This document shows positions 10,201 to 17,983 of a DNA stretch of 64,000 nucleotides, one piece after another (position 1 is the first letter of the stretch; the number at the start of each line of letters is the position of its first letter). Both the position numbers and the translations under genes were made by a program. This DNA is from Flavobacterium agricola (GTDB taxonomy: Bacteria > Bacteroidota > Bacteroidia > Flavobacteriales > Flavobacteriaceae), in assembly GCF_025919725.1 (NCBI RefSeq), contig NZ_CP081495.1, positions 372,001 through 436,000 of the forward strand. Direction: 5' to 3'. The notes below the pieces were generated by a model. The model worked only from the letters and a program-made list of their open reading frames with translations. It was not told the origin of the DNA and ran no database searches.

Positions 10201-10317
10201 CGACTGAAATTCGTTTTCGTATTTTTTAACTTTTTCGATAATAGGTCGAATGGCTTTTACATCCTTTTCCGATTTATCACCAACAAAAGCCTTTATAATA
10301 GCATTTATTAAGCTCAT
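7228..10317 (-). CDS. secA: Preprotein translocase ATPase SecA
   Basis: A 1029-residue motor that pushes unfolded preproteins through SecYEG with ATP, at the cytosolic face of the inner membrane. Visible are Walker A QTGEGKT (~residue 195), the DEAD-like [21 protein letters not shown], the helicase motif [12 protein letters not shown] and [12 protein letters not shown]. Length above 1000 is typical for Bacteroidota SecA, which carry insertions relative to the ~900-residue E. coli protein. The C-terminal zinc-binding SEC-C motif is absent; the protein ends in an acidic tail (PEAPKEAEA). It is transcribed alone between two strong terminators. Confidence 0.97.
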   Translation of the reverse strand: [1029 protein letters not shown]

Positions 10318-10353
10318 AATAGTTTTTTGTTATTTAAATAGATATGATAAAAC

Positions 10354-10384
10354 AAAAAAAGTCTCGCAGAATGAGACTTTTTTT
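10354..10384 (-). terminator. Terminator after the DUF2795 gene
   Basis: Hairpin aaaaaaagtctc / gagacttttttt with a 7-base loop. It lies between the DUF2795 stop and the secA start, so secA needs its own promoter. Confidence 0.85.
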
Positions 10385-10398
10385 ATTGGTATTTTATA

Positions 10399-10620
10399 TT
10401 AATACTCATCCTCGTTCCAAAGATAATCTTCGTCGGTCGGATAGTCAGGCCAAATTTCTTCCATAGACTCATAGATTTCTCCTTCGTCTTCTATTGATTG
10501 TAAATTTTCAACAACCTCTAACGGAGCACCAGTTCGAATCGCGTAATCAATAAGCTCGTCTTTAGTTGCAGGCCAAGGAGCATCACTTAAATAAGATGCT
10601 AATTCTAATGTCCAATACAT
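10399..10620 (-). CDS. DUF2795 small acidic protein
   Basis: A 73-residue acidic cytosolic protein. The N-terminal half (WTLELASYLSDAPWPATKDEL, then AIRTGAPLEVVENLQ) is recognisable as DUF2795, a small helical domain found across Bacteroidota. The second half is strongly acidic and aromatic (EEIWPDYPTDEDYLWNEDEY). Function is unknown. It has its own -7 box and terminator. Its position directly upstream of secA on the same strand is noted, but the terminator between them argues against a shared transcript. Confidence 0.8.
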   Translation of the reverse strand: MYWTLELASYLSDAPWPATKDELIDYAIRTGAPLEVVENLQSIEDEGEIYESMEEIWPDYPTDEDYLWNEDEY

Positions 10621-10644
10621 TTCTTAATCAATTTTAGTTTTATG

Positions 10645-10652
10645 CAAAAATA
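10645..10652 (-). promoter_or_regulatory. -7 promoter box of the DUF2795 gene
   Basis: tatttttg on the minus strand, an exact TAnnTTTG match, 24 bases before the ATG. Confidence 0.55.
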
Positions 10653-10746
10653 AATTTTATACTGAAAAAAACAAGTAAAAAAAAGTTTTATTTAAAAAAA
10701 ATTTAAGAACGTTATTTTTACTGCGAGGAATAAAAAAATAATTTAA

Positions 10747-11316
10747 TTATTTTCTTGGTATCCATTTAATTTCGTCAGCTCCTAAATCAAAAGACAACTT
10801 TCGTGCCAATACAAATAAATAGTCAGAAAGTCGGTTTAAATACATAATTACCATCGGATCTATTTCTTCTGACTGACTTAATTCGGTCGATAAACGCTCG
10901 GCACGACGACAAACGCAACGCGCAATATGACAATATGACACCGTGGTGTGTCCGCCAGGCAAAACAAAATGTGTCATAGGGGGTAAGGCAGCATCCATGG
11001 TATCCATTTCATTTTCTAAAAAAGCAACATCTTGTTCCGAAATGCGAGCAATGTTTAAACGCGGTTGTCCGTTTTTTAAAATTTCTTTTTCAACCGGAGT
11101 AGCCAAAATAGCCCCAACGGTAAATAAGCGGTCTTGAATTTCGATCAAAACATTTTTATACGCCGGGTTTATGTCTTGATCACGAATTAATCCAATGTAA
11201 GAATTTAGTTCATCTGTTGTTCCGTAGCTTTCAATTCGAATATGATTTTTTGGTACGCGTTGCCCACCAAATAAGGCAGTTGTTCCTTTATCTCCTGTTT
11301 TTGTATATACCTTCAT
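10747..11316 (-). CDS. ATP:cob(I)alamin adenosyltransferase, PduO type
   Basis: A 189-residue enzyme that attaches the adenosyl group of ATP to cob(I)alamin, making the cofactor of adenosylcobalamin-dependent enzymes such as methylmalonyl-CoA mutase. Family landmarks are the N-terminal KVYTKTGDKGTTALFGG, SYGTTDELNSYIG (~30-42), and the C-terminal CRRAERLSTEL and YLNRLSDYLFVLAR. The length is the usual one. No other cobalamin gene is adjacent, so it probably acts in salvage of imported corrinoid. A near-consensus -7 box (tactttta on the minus strand, 11337-11344) lies about 20 bases upstream of the ATG. Confidence 0.92.
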   Translation of the reverse strand: MKVYTKTGDKGTTALFGGQRVPKNHIRIESYGTTDELNSYIGLIRDQDINPAYKNVLIEIQDRLFTVGAILATPVEKEILKNGQPRLNIARISEQDVAFLENEMDTMDAALPPMTHFVLPGGHTTVSYCHIARCVCRRAERLSTELSQSEEIDPMVIMYLNRLSDYLFVLARKLSFDLGADEIKWIPRK

Positions 11317-11427
11317 GTTTATGGCTTTAAGTAAGATAAAAGTATTACTTTTTTTCTGGTTTTAAAATTAATATCAAAATTGCTTGTTATTCTTGGCTTT
11401 ACTAATTTTTAGTTTTAAAATCTGTAT

Positions 11428-11435
11428 TACATTTG
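11428..11435 (+). promoter_or_regulatory. Possible -7 box of the MFS exporter gene
   Basis: tacatttg matches TAnnTTTG but ends only four bases before the ATG at 11440. If it is used, the transcript would be essentially leaderless. Weak evidence on its own. Confidence 0.3.
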
Positions 11436-11439
11436 CTGC

Positions 11440-12648
11440 ATGAATGAATTACTTGCTCCGCAACCCAAATTGGGTAAAAAAGGATTACTAACCTTAATCT
11501 TTTTTTTGAATATGACTGGCCCAATGTCAATCGATTTGTATTTATCGGGCTTACCGCAAATGATTGTGGATTTTAATACTACCGAATCTGTTTTAAACTA
11601 CACATTAATTGGTTTTTTTATCAGTTTTGCTATTGGCATGCTTTTTATTGGACCAATTAGTGATAAAGTTGGACGCAAACCCATTTTACTTGGCGGAATT
11701 TTAGTTTACGGAATCGCTTCGGTTTTATGTTCGGTTGCCCAACATGTAGAAATGCTTATTTTGTTTCGCATTATTCAAGCATTAGGAGCAGGGGGAATGA
11801 TTTCAGTTTCTACCGCTATGGTTAAAGACAGTTTTTCGCACGAAGAACGCCCAAAAATTATTGCTTTGCTGCAAATGTTAGGCGTTTTTGCACCCACGGT
11901 TGCGCCGTTGGTTGGTGCGCAAATTATTCAATTTTTTTCATGGCATGTAACCTTTACGGTTTTAGCTTTTTTTGCTTTAATTGCCTTTATAATCGCTTTG
12001 TTTTTAACCGAAACCTTAACGCCAGAAACCAAATTAAAAGATTCTGTTTTTAGAAGCATTTTATCACTGAAACACATTTTAGTTCATAAACCTTTTATGG
12101 TTTTCTTGGTTTCTATGGGTGGTCCGTCTGTAGTTTATATGGCTTTTTTATCGTTAAGTTCTTATATTTATATTGATTGGTTTCAGTTAAACGGAACCGA
12201 ATACAGCTTGTTTTTTGCAGTAAATTCGTTACTTTTATTAGTTGGGCCAAGGGTTTACTTGGCTGTTCGTCATCAAGTAACCCCTAAACAAATTGTAAAA
12301 ATTGCTTTTGGTGGTATTGTACTTTCTAGTATTTTATTGTTTACCATTGGTACTTTATCTCCTTATTTATTTTTAATTGCTTTTGCACCCGTAACGTTTA
12401 GTAACAGCTTTTTACGCTCGTTCGCTTCAAACGTTTTGTTAGGGCAAGATAATATGAATTCGGGCGGTGCTGCATCCATTATTAATTTTTCAAATACCGG
12501 ATTGGGCGCAATGGGCATGATGTTGGCTGCCTTGCCATTTGGTACAAACATTCAGCGTTTGGGCTTTGTTATTGTAATTGCCATGGCATTAAGTATTTAT
12601 TTGTGGTATTATTTTAATAAAAAAGGATATCAATTACGCGGGGTTTAA
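11440..12648 (+). CDS. MFS drug-resistance transporter, Bcr/CflA-like
   Basis: A 402-residue, twelve-helix major facilitator superfamily proton antiporter of the inner membrane. The region after helix 1 has the Bcr/CflA-type MSIDLYLSGLPQMIVDF, and the loop between helices 2 and 3 has the MFS motif GPISDKVGRKPILLGG. The motif in helix 4-5 (LGVFAPTVAPLVGAQI) fits the drug exporter motif C region. Substrate cannot be predicted; relatives export bicyclomycin, sulfonamides or chloramphenicol, and some export metabolites. It stands alone, upstream of the ABC-F gene and with a different promoter. Confidence 0.85.
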   Translation: MNELLAPQPKLGKKGLLTLIFFLNMTGPMSIDLYLSGLPQMIVDFNTTESVLNYTLIGFFISFAIGMLFIGPISDKVGRKPILLGGILVYGIASVLCSVAQHVEMLILFRIIQALGAGGMISVSTAMVKDSFSHEERPKIIALLQMLGVFAPTVAPLVGAQIIQFFSWHVTFTVLAFFALIAFIIALFLTETLTPETKLKDSVFRSILSLKHILVHKPFMVFLVSMGGPSVVYMAFLSLSSYIYIDWFQLNGTEYSLFFAVNSLLLLVGPRVYLAVRHQVTPKQIVKIAFGGIVLSSILLFTIGTLSPYLFLIAFAPVTFSNSFLRSFASNVLLGQDNMNSGGAASIINFSNTGLGAMGMMLAALPFGTNIQRLGFVIVIAMALSIYLWYYFNKKGYQLRGV

Positions 12649-12689
12649 AGCGTAAATTACAGGAACTTCTAAATGACAAAAAAATAGCC

Positions 12690-12697
12690 TATTTTTG
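12690..12697 (+). promoter_or_regulatory. -7 promoter box of the ABC-F gene
   Basis: tatttttg, exact TAnnTTTG, 17 bases before the GTG start at 12715. It supports that start. Confidence 0.5.
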
Positions 12698-12714
12698 CTA
12701 CAAATACTACTATT

Positions 12715-14574
12715 GTGAATTACTTATCAGTCGAGAATATATCTAAAGCTTATGGCGAACGCGTTTTGTTCGAAAACGTTTCGTTTGGCATCAATAAAGA
12801 TCAAAAAATTGCTTTTGTAGCAAAAAATGGAAGCGGAAAAACATCTATTTTAAACATTATTACCGGTAAAGATTCGCCCGATTCGGGGCAAGTAGTTACT
12901 CGTAAAGATATTAATGTTGCCTTCTTATCGCAAGAACCCGATTTGCAAAACGAATTAACTATTGAAGAAAGTATTTTTGCATCAGATAACGAAATTTTAA
13001 AAGTAATTGAACGTTATGAAAAAGCGGTTTTAAATCCGGAAGATGAAAAAACGTTTCAAAGCGCTTTCGATCAAATGGATTTGTACAACGCTTGGGATTT
13101 TGAAACCCAGTACAAACAAATTTTATCAAAGCTAAAATTAGACGATTTAAAACTGAAAGTAAAAAATCTTTCTGGTGGTCAAAAAAAGCGTTTGACTTTA
13201 GCCATTATTCTAATTAGCCGACCTGATTTGTTAATTTTAGACGAGCCAACCAACCATTTGGATTTAGAAATGATTGAATGGTTAGAAAATTACTTTGCTA
13301 AAGAAAACATTACGCTGTTTATGGTAACGCACGACCGTTATTTTTTAGAGCGCGTTTGTAATGAAATTATAGAATTAGATAACGGAATAATTTATCAATA
13401 TAAAGGGAATTATTCGTACTATTTAGATAAAAAAGAAGAGCGTATTGCTGCCGAACAAGCCTCGGTAGATAAAGCCAAAAACTTATTTACGAAAGAATTA
13501 GAATGGATGCGCCGCCAACCAAAAGCGCGAACAACCAAATCTAAATCTCGTCAAGACGATTTTTACATAATTAAAGAAAAAGCCAGCCAACGCCGTATTG
13601 AACATCAGGTTGAACTCGAAATCAACATGGAGCGCATGGGTAGTAAAATTGTAGAATTACATAATCTGCACAAAAAATTTAACGACAAAGTTATTTTAAA
13701 CGGCTTTACCTACAATTTTGGACGTGGTGAACGCATCGGAATTATTGGTAAAAACGGAACTGGTAAATCTACCTTTTTAAATATTTTAACCCAAACCATG
13801 CAACCCGATGCAGGTAAAGTTGTGGTTGGTGAAACCATTAAAATTGGCTATTATACCCAAGCCGGAATTAACCCAAAACCCAACCAAAAGGTAATTGATA
13901 TTATTAAAGAATTTGGCGAATATATTCCGCTTTCTAAAGGTCGATTACTTTCTGCAGGGCAACTTTTAGAACGCTTTTTGTTTGACCGTAAAAAGCAACA
14001 CGATTATGTTGAAAAATTAAGCGGTGGCGAATTAAAACGTTTATATTTATGTACCGTTTTAATTCAGAATCCAAACTTTTTAATTTTAGACGAGCCAACA
14101 AACGATTTAGATATTGTAACCTTAAACGTTTTAGAAAGCTTTTTGTTAGATTATCCAGGGTGTTTACTGGTTGTTTCGCACGACCGTTATTTTATGGATA
14201 AAATTGTTGACCATTTATTTGTGTTTCGAGGCGAAGGTGAAGTAGAAGATTTTCCGGGTAATTATTCTGATTTTAGAATTTACGAAGATTCTGCCGAGCC
14301 GGTAAAAGATGAGGTTGCTAAAGAAAAAGTAAACAAAAAAGAAAAATCGGTTAAAGCAGGATTAACTTTTAACGAGCAAAAAGAATTTTCTAAAATAGAA
14401 CGTGAAATTAAAGATTTAGAAGCTAAAAAAACTTTAATTGAACAAGAATTTGCAGACGGAAAAGTTGCCGATGATGCTATTGAAAAAAAATCGATTGAAC
14501 TTCAAAAAGTAATTGAAAATTTAGAAGAGAAAGAAGAACGTTGGTTTGAACTTTCTGCTAAAATGGAAGCATAA
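12715..14574 (+). CDS. ABC-F family ATPase (Uup-like)
   Basis: A 619-residue soluble protein with two tandem ABC ATPase domains and no membrane segment. Domain 1 has Walker A AKNGSGKTS, signature LSGGQKKRL and Walker B LLILDEPTNHLD. Domain 2 has GKNGTGKST, LSGGELKRL and FLILDEPTNDLD. The linker between them is long and basic, and the C-terminus carries a charged coiled coil (~545-615, KIEREIKDLEAKK...), as in Uup. ABC-F proteins act on the ribosome; Uup also affects transposon excision and branched DNA. The start is GTG, set by the -7 box and the MNYLSVENISKAYG start typical of the family. The stop overlaps the next start (taATG). Confidence 0.92.
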   Translation: MNYLSVENISKAYGERVLFENVSFGINKDQKIAFVAKNGSGKTSILNIITGKDSPDSGQVVTRKDINVAFLSQEPDLQNELTIEESIFASDNEILKVIERYEKAVLNPEDEKTFQSAFDQMDLYNAWDFETQYKQILSKLKLDDLKLKVKNLSGGQKKRLTLAIILISRPDLLILDEPTNHLDLEMIEWLENYFAKENITLFMVTHDRYFLERVCNEIIELDNGIIYQYKGNYSYYLDKKEERIAAEQASVDKAKNLFTKELEWMRRQPKARTTKSKSRQDDFYIIKEKASQRRIEHQVELEINMERMGSKIVELHNLHKKFNDKVILNGFTYNFGRGERIGIIGKNGTGKSTFLNILTQTMQPDAGKVVVGETIKIGYYTQAGINPKPNQKVIDIIKEFGEYIPLSKGRLLSAGQLLERFLFDRKKQHDYVEKLSGGELKRLYLCTVLIQNPNFLILDEPTNDLDIVTLNVLESFLLDYPGCLLVVSHDRYFMDKIVDHLFVFRGEGEVEDFPGNYSDFRIYEDSAEPVKDEVAKEKVNKKEKSVKAGLTFNEQKEFSKIEREIKDLEAKKTLIEQEFADGKVADDAIEKKSIELQKVIENLEEKEERWFELSAKMEA

Positions 14575-15347
14575 TGAAAGCACTTATACAAGGTTATTTT
14601 AAGTTTTTAAAACGCTCAACCAACCAACACGGGGTACATTCGCCCTTTGTTTTTAAATTGGTTACGCAATGTTTTTACGACAAGCAAAACAAATCCGCGT
14701 ATAAGGTTTTACAAGCATATCGCAACCGTTTGTTGCAAAACAAAAATACCATTCATGTAACCGATTTTGGTGCTGGATCGCGTATTTTTAAAACCAACCA
14801 GCGCGAAATTGCTAAAATTGCTAAAACTGCTGGCATAACTAAAGCACGTGCCGAACTTTTATATCGGGTAACTGCCTATTTTAAACCCAAGCAGGTGTTA
14901 GAAATTGGTACATCTTTAGGTTTAGCAACAGCCGCATTAGCTGCAGGTAATTCGGATGCCGAAATAATAAGTTTAGAAGGTTGCCCAGAAACCGCAGCTA
15001 CAGCATTAGAAAATTTGCAACATTTTAACTTGCATAATGCAACGGTTAAAATAGGTGAATTTACCCAAAGCTTTAAAGAACTAGAAACTAAAAAGTTTGA
15101 TTTAATTTATTTTGATGGCAACCACCAAAAAGACGCAACTTTAGCGTATTTTGATGCATTGCTTCCTACAGCACATAACGATTCGGTTTGGATTTTTGAT
15201 GATATTCATTGGTCTAAACCTATGAATGAAGCTTGGGAAATAATTAAAAATAAACCTGAAGTTTGCGTTACGATTGATACCTTTCAGTGGGGATTTGTAT
15301 TTTTTAGAACCGAACAAGAAAAAGAACATTTTACCATTCGTACATAA
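14574..15347 (+). CDS. Class I SAM-dependent methyltransferase (O-methyltransferase-like)
   Basis: A 257-residue protein with a Rossmann-fold methyltransferase core: motif I VLEIGTSLGLATAALAA (~111-127), an acidic residue at the next strand (IISLEGCPETA) and the motif FDLIYFDGNHQKDAT, similar to bacterial O-methyltransferases of the catechol type. The N-terminal ~100 residues (YFKFLKRSTNQHGVHSPFVF) are a family-specific extension. Substrate is unknown. Its ATG shares one base with the ABC-F stop, so translation is coupled and the two belong to one operon. A ribosome-related job is therefore possible but is only inferred from context. Confidence 0.78.
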   Translation: MKALIQGYFKFLKRSTNQHGVHSPFVFKLVTQCFYDKQNKSAYKVLQAYRNRLLQNKNTIHVTDFGAGSRIFKTNQREIAKIAKTAGITKARAELLYRVTAYFKPKQVLEIGTSLGLATAALAAGNSDAEIISLEGCPETAATALENLQHFNLHNATVKIGEFTQSFKELETKKFDLIYFDGNHQKDATLAYFDALLPTAHNDSVWIFDDIHWSKPMNEAWEIIKNKPEVCVTIDTFQWGFVFFRTEQEKEHFTIRT

Positions 15348-15379
15348 AAAAAATCCAGCTTTTATAGCTGGATTTTTTT
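15348..15379. terminator. Bidirectional terminator between methyltransferase and porin
   Basis: Hairpin atccagct / agctggat with A-run before and T-run after. It ends the ABC-F operon and the convergent porin gene. Confidence 0.85.
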
Positions 15380-16703
15380 ATATGTTTATAATAATGTCAA
15401 AACGGGTGCGGTTTCCTCCGCGTCTAAAACTCGGGTCCATGCCGTGTAAACCTTTAATTTCTTCCATAAAAAAGGTTCGGTTTCTAAAACTAATTCTATC
15501 GTTGTATTTGTATAATAAAACAACTTCATAACCTTTTAAGTTGGTAGATGCCCAACGGGCTAAATCAAATTGTGCATACAAATCTAAAGCTGCATATTTT
15601 TCCATGTACATATAAGCACCGCTTAAGGTTAACTTTCTACTAATAAAAGGCAATTCTGATCGTACAGCTACGTAAACACCCGAACGTTGGTTACTAAAAT
15701 CGGGGGCCGTGCTGGCATCAAAACCTGAATCAAACGATGTTTTTCCGGATGCATCTGTAATTAAAGATGATGGAATTCCGCTTTTATAATTTTTAAAATT
15801 ATAGTAATAATCTACTTTTAAAGACAAATTATTTAAAGGTTTAATTTTGTATATAAATTCGGTTGCAGAAATGGTATAATCGGGTGCTAAATCGCCATCC
15901 CAAAATGCATTTTGTAAATCGCTTTTAAAGCGGTTCATTAACGATTGGCCTTTTATAATTCCTGAGCTAATGCTAAAAATACGGTCATCGTTATTTTGCT
16001 CTAAGTTTAGTGAGAAACCATATAAACTTCCTTGATTTTTAAACGATTCGTTATTGCGGTAGCTTTCTATATAAAAAGCTGCTTTTCCGTAAAAATTAAA
16101 TGCTTTAGGCATTTCTTTTTTGTATTGATAACTTACCCCATCATGGCGCCAAAAATCAAATTGCGTTCCTGATTGATTGGGCCAAATTTCGGATGCATCC
16201 TGGCGCCCAACTTTTATGTACTGATTTTCTTTAAAACGAAATTTTAACCAAACTTCATCTAGCAAAATGGCTAATCTCGAATCGGCATCTCCACCATAAG
16301 CAAAACCAGGAAAAACCTGCACGCTAAAACGATAATCTAATCGGTCGGTAATTTTTGTGTCTAAATAAACATTAGCCAAAATACGTGACCAAAAACGAGA
16401 TTGAATGTGTTCTCCCGAATTGGTTTCGGGGTTGTAAACAATTTGGTTCCAATCCAACTCAGCTACTCTGAAAATAGCGAACGAGCTTATTTTTGTTCGA
16501 TCTATAATATTAGATTTCTGTTTGGTTTTCTGTGTGTTTTGTTCTACTTGTTTTTGTAGTGCAGCAACTTGTTCTTTTAAAAGCTTAAATTCTTCCGCGT
16601 AATTTACTTGTGCCGAATCTGTTTTTTGATCCTGAGCCGATGCAAAATAGGGTAGTAAAAGTGCCAAACACAATATTGCGGGGTGCAAAATTTTACATTT
16701 CAT
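15378..16703 (-). CDS. Outer-membrane porin-like beta-barrel protein with N-terminal coiled coil
   Basis: A 441-residue exported protein. A signal peptide (~1-23, ending YFASAQ) is followed by a charged helix with heptad spacing (~35-65, KLLKEQVAALQKQVEQN), then alternating strands rich in aromatic and polar residues to the end. The C-terminal residues FDIIINI fit an outer-membrane barrel strand. The layout of coiled coil plus barrel is like OprO/OprP-type porins, and short segments such as YIKVGRQDASEIWPN resemble them. The solute is unknown. It is divergent from the RND efflux operon, with 221 bases between the starts, where both promoters must lie. Confidence 0.72.
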   Translation of the reverse strand: MKCKILHPAILCLALLLPYFASAQDQKTDSAQVNYAEEFKLLKEQVAALQKQVEQNTQKTKQKSNIIDRTKISSFAIFRVAELDWNQIVYNPETNSGEHIQSRFWSRILANVYLDTKITDRLDYRFSVQVFPGFAYGGDADSRLAILLDEVWLKFRFKENQYIKVGRQDASEIWPNQSGTQFDFWRHDGVSYQYKKEMPKAFNFYGKAAFYIESYRNNESFKNQGSLYGFSLNLEQNNDDRIFSISSGIIKGQSLMNRFKSDLQNAFWDGDLAPDYTISATEFIYKIKPLNNLSLKVDYYYNFKNYKSGIPSSLITDASGKTSFDSGFDASTAPDFSNQRSGVYVAVRSELPFISRKLTLSGAYMYMEKYAALDLYAQFDLARWASTNLKGYEVVLLYKYNDRISFRNRTFFMEEIKGLHGMDPSFRRGGNRTRFDIIINI

Positions 16704-16924
16704 TTACTTTTATATTTTTTTATTAAGATTAAAACACAATTGTTTGCCTTATCCGTCTCTTTCTGTTAAATTTGACGATATACTATTAACATTTTTTTTC
16801 GATTTTTATTTTTAAAATCCGGGAAATACGTAAAATTTAACGTTAAACTGCAATTGCTGGTTATCTGTTTTATTCAAATTTAATATTCACTATATACTAC
16901 TATAAATACTAACTCACTTATTAC

Positions 16925-17980
16925 ATGAAAAAAAAGTCCACATTTTTAATTGTATTATTACTCGTTGCTCTGCTTGCGCTAATTTTTTATCGCATTTCTA
17001 AAAATAGTCAAGCTGCGGCTGGAGCCAAAGCTGCTCCTAAAAGCGCTGCAATTAGTGCTATGGTTTTAGAAGCACAAGTTTTTAATGACGAATTAACGGT
17101 TAGCGGAACGCTTGAAGCTAATGAAGAAACAACCATTCACAGCGAAGTTTCGGCATTGGTTTCGGCTATTTCTTTTCAAGAAGGAACTCAGGTTGCTAAA
17201 GGGCAAGTGCTTGTAAAATTGGTTGATACCGAATTAAAAGCACAAGTTGCTCAGGCAAAAAATAAAATGAAATTGGCTTGGGAAAATTTAAAACGTGCTA
17301 AATTATTGCTTGAAAAGGAAGCGATAAGTCGTGAAGAATTTGAGTTTTCTGAAACCGATTTTTTAACGGCAGAAAGTGCTTTAAACATTATTCAGGCGCA
17401 ATTAGATAAAACAACAATTCGTGCACCATTTTCGGGTACCATTGGTTTACGCAACATTTCGGCTGGTAGTTATATTACGCCAGCAACTGCAATTACCAAT
17501 TTAGTTAATGCAGATCCGATTAAAATTACATTTTCAATTCCAGAAAAATACGCTGCACAAGTTAAAAATAATACCGAATTAAATTTCACGGTAACGGGGA
17601 ACCCAAAAGTTTATACAGCTAAAGTTTTTGCTGTAGAACCTTTGATTGATGTAATGACGCGAACTTTAACTATTAAAGCCATTTGTGCCAACCCAAATAA
17701 CGAACTTATTCCGGGCTCTTTTGCTAATATTAATTTGCCTTTAACTACGTTAAATGATGCGTTGTTGGTTCCGGCAGAAGCTTTAATTCCGGTTCAAAAT
17801 GGTAAAAAAGTATTTGTTTATTCGCAAGGTAAAGCCAAAGAAGTTATGGTTGAAACCGGAACGCGTACCAACAAAGATGTTTTAGTTATTGAAGGATTAA
17901 AAGCAGGCGATACGTTACTTACATCTGGAATTATGATGTTAAGACACGATCAGAACATTTCGGTTAACTTAAATAAATAA
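16925..17980 (+). CDS. RND efflux periplasmic adaptor (membrane fusion protein)
   Basis: A 351-residue lipoyl/barrel-sandwich adaptor linking the RND pump to the outer-membrane channel. An N-terminal membrane anchor (~5-23, STFLIVLLLVALLALIFY) is followed by the biotinyl-lipoyl half EANEETTIHSEVSALVSAI, an alpha-hairpin (~90-140, AKNKMKLAWENLKRAKLL), the second lipoyl half TTIRAPFSGTIGLRNISAGSY and a beta-barrel with the conserved DVMTRTL. It is first of three genes with 3- and 6-base gaps, a standard tripartite operon. No regulator gene is adjacent. Substrate cannot be inferred. Confidence 0.93.
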   Translation: MKKKSTFLIVLLLVALLALIFYRISKNSQAAAGAKAAPKSAAISAMVLEAQVFNDELTVSGTLEANEETTIHSEVSALVSAISFQEGTQVAKGQVLVKLVDTELKAQVAQAKNKMKLAWENLKRAKLLLEKEAISREEFEFSETDFLTAESALNIIQAQLDKTTIRAPFSGTIGLRNISAGSYITPATAITNLVNADPIKITFSIPEKYAAQVKNNTELNFTVTGNPKVYTAKVFAVEPLIDVMTRTLTIKAICANPNNELIPGSFANINLPLTTLNDALLVPAEALIPVQNGKKVFVYSQGKAKEVMVETGTRTNKDVLVIEGLKAGDTLLTSGIMMLRHDQNISVNLNK

Positions 17981-17983
17981 TAC

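Noticed and set aside
16704..16924. Riboswitch or small RNA upstream of the efflux operon
   Set aside because: The region is AT-rich, and I found no stable conserved structure or promoter box that would support one.
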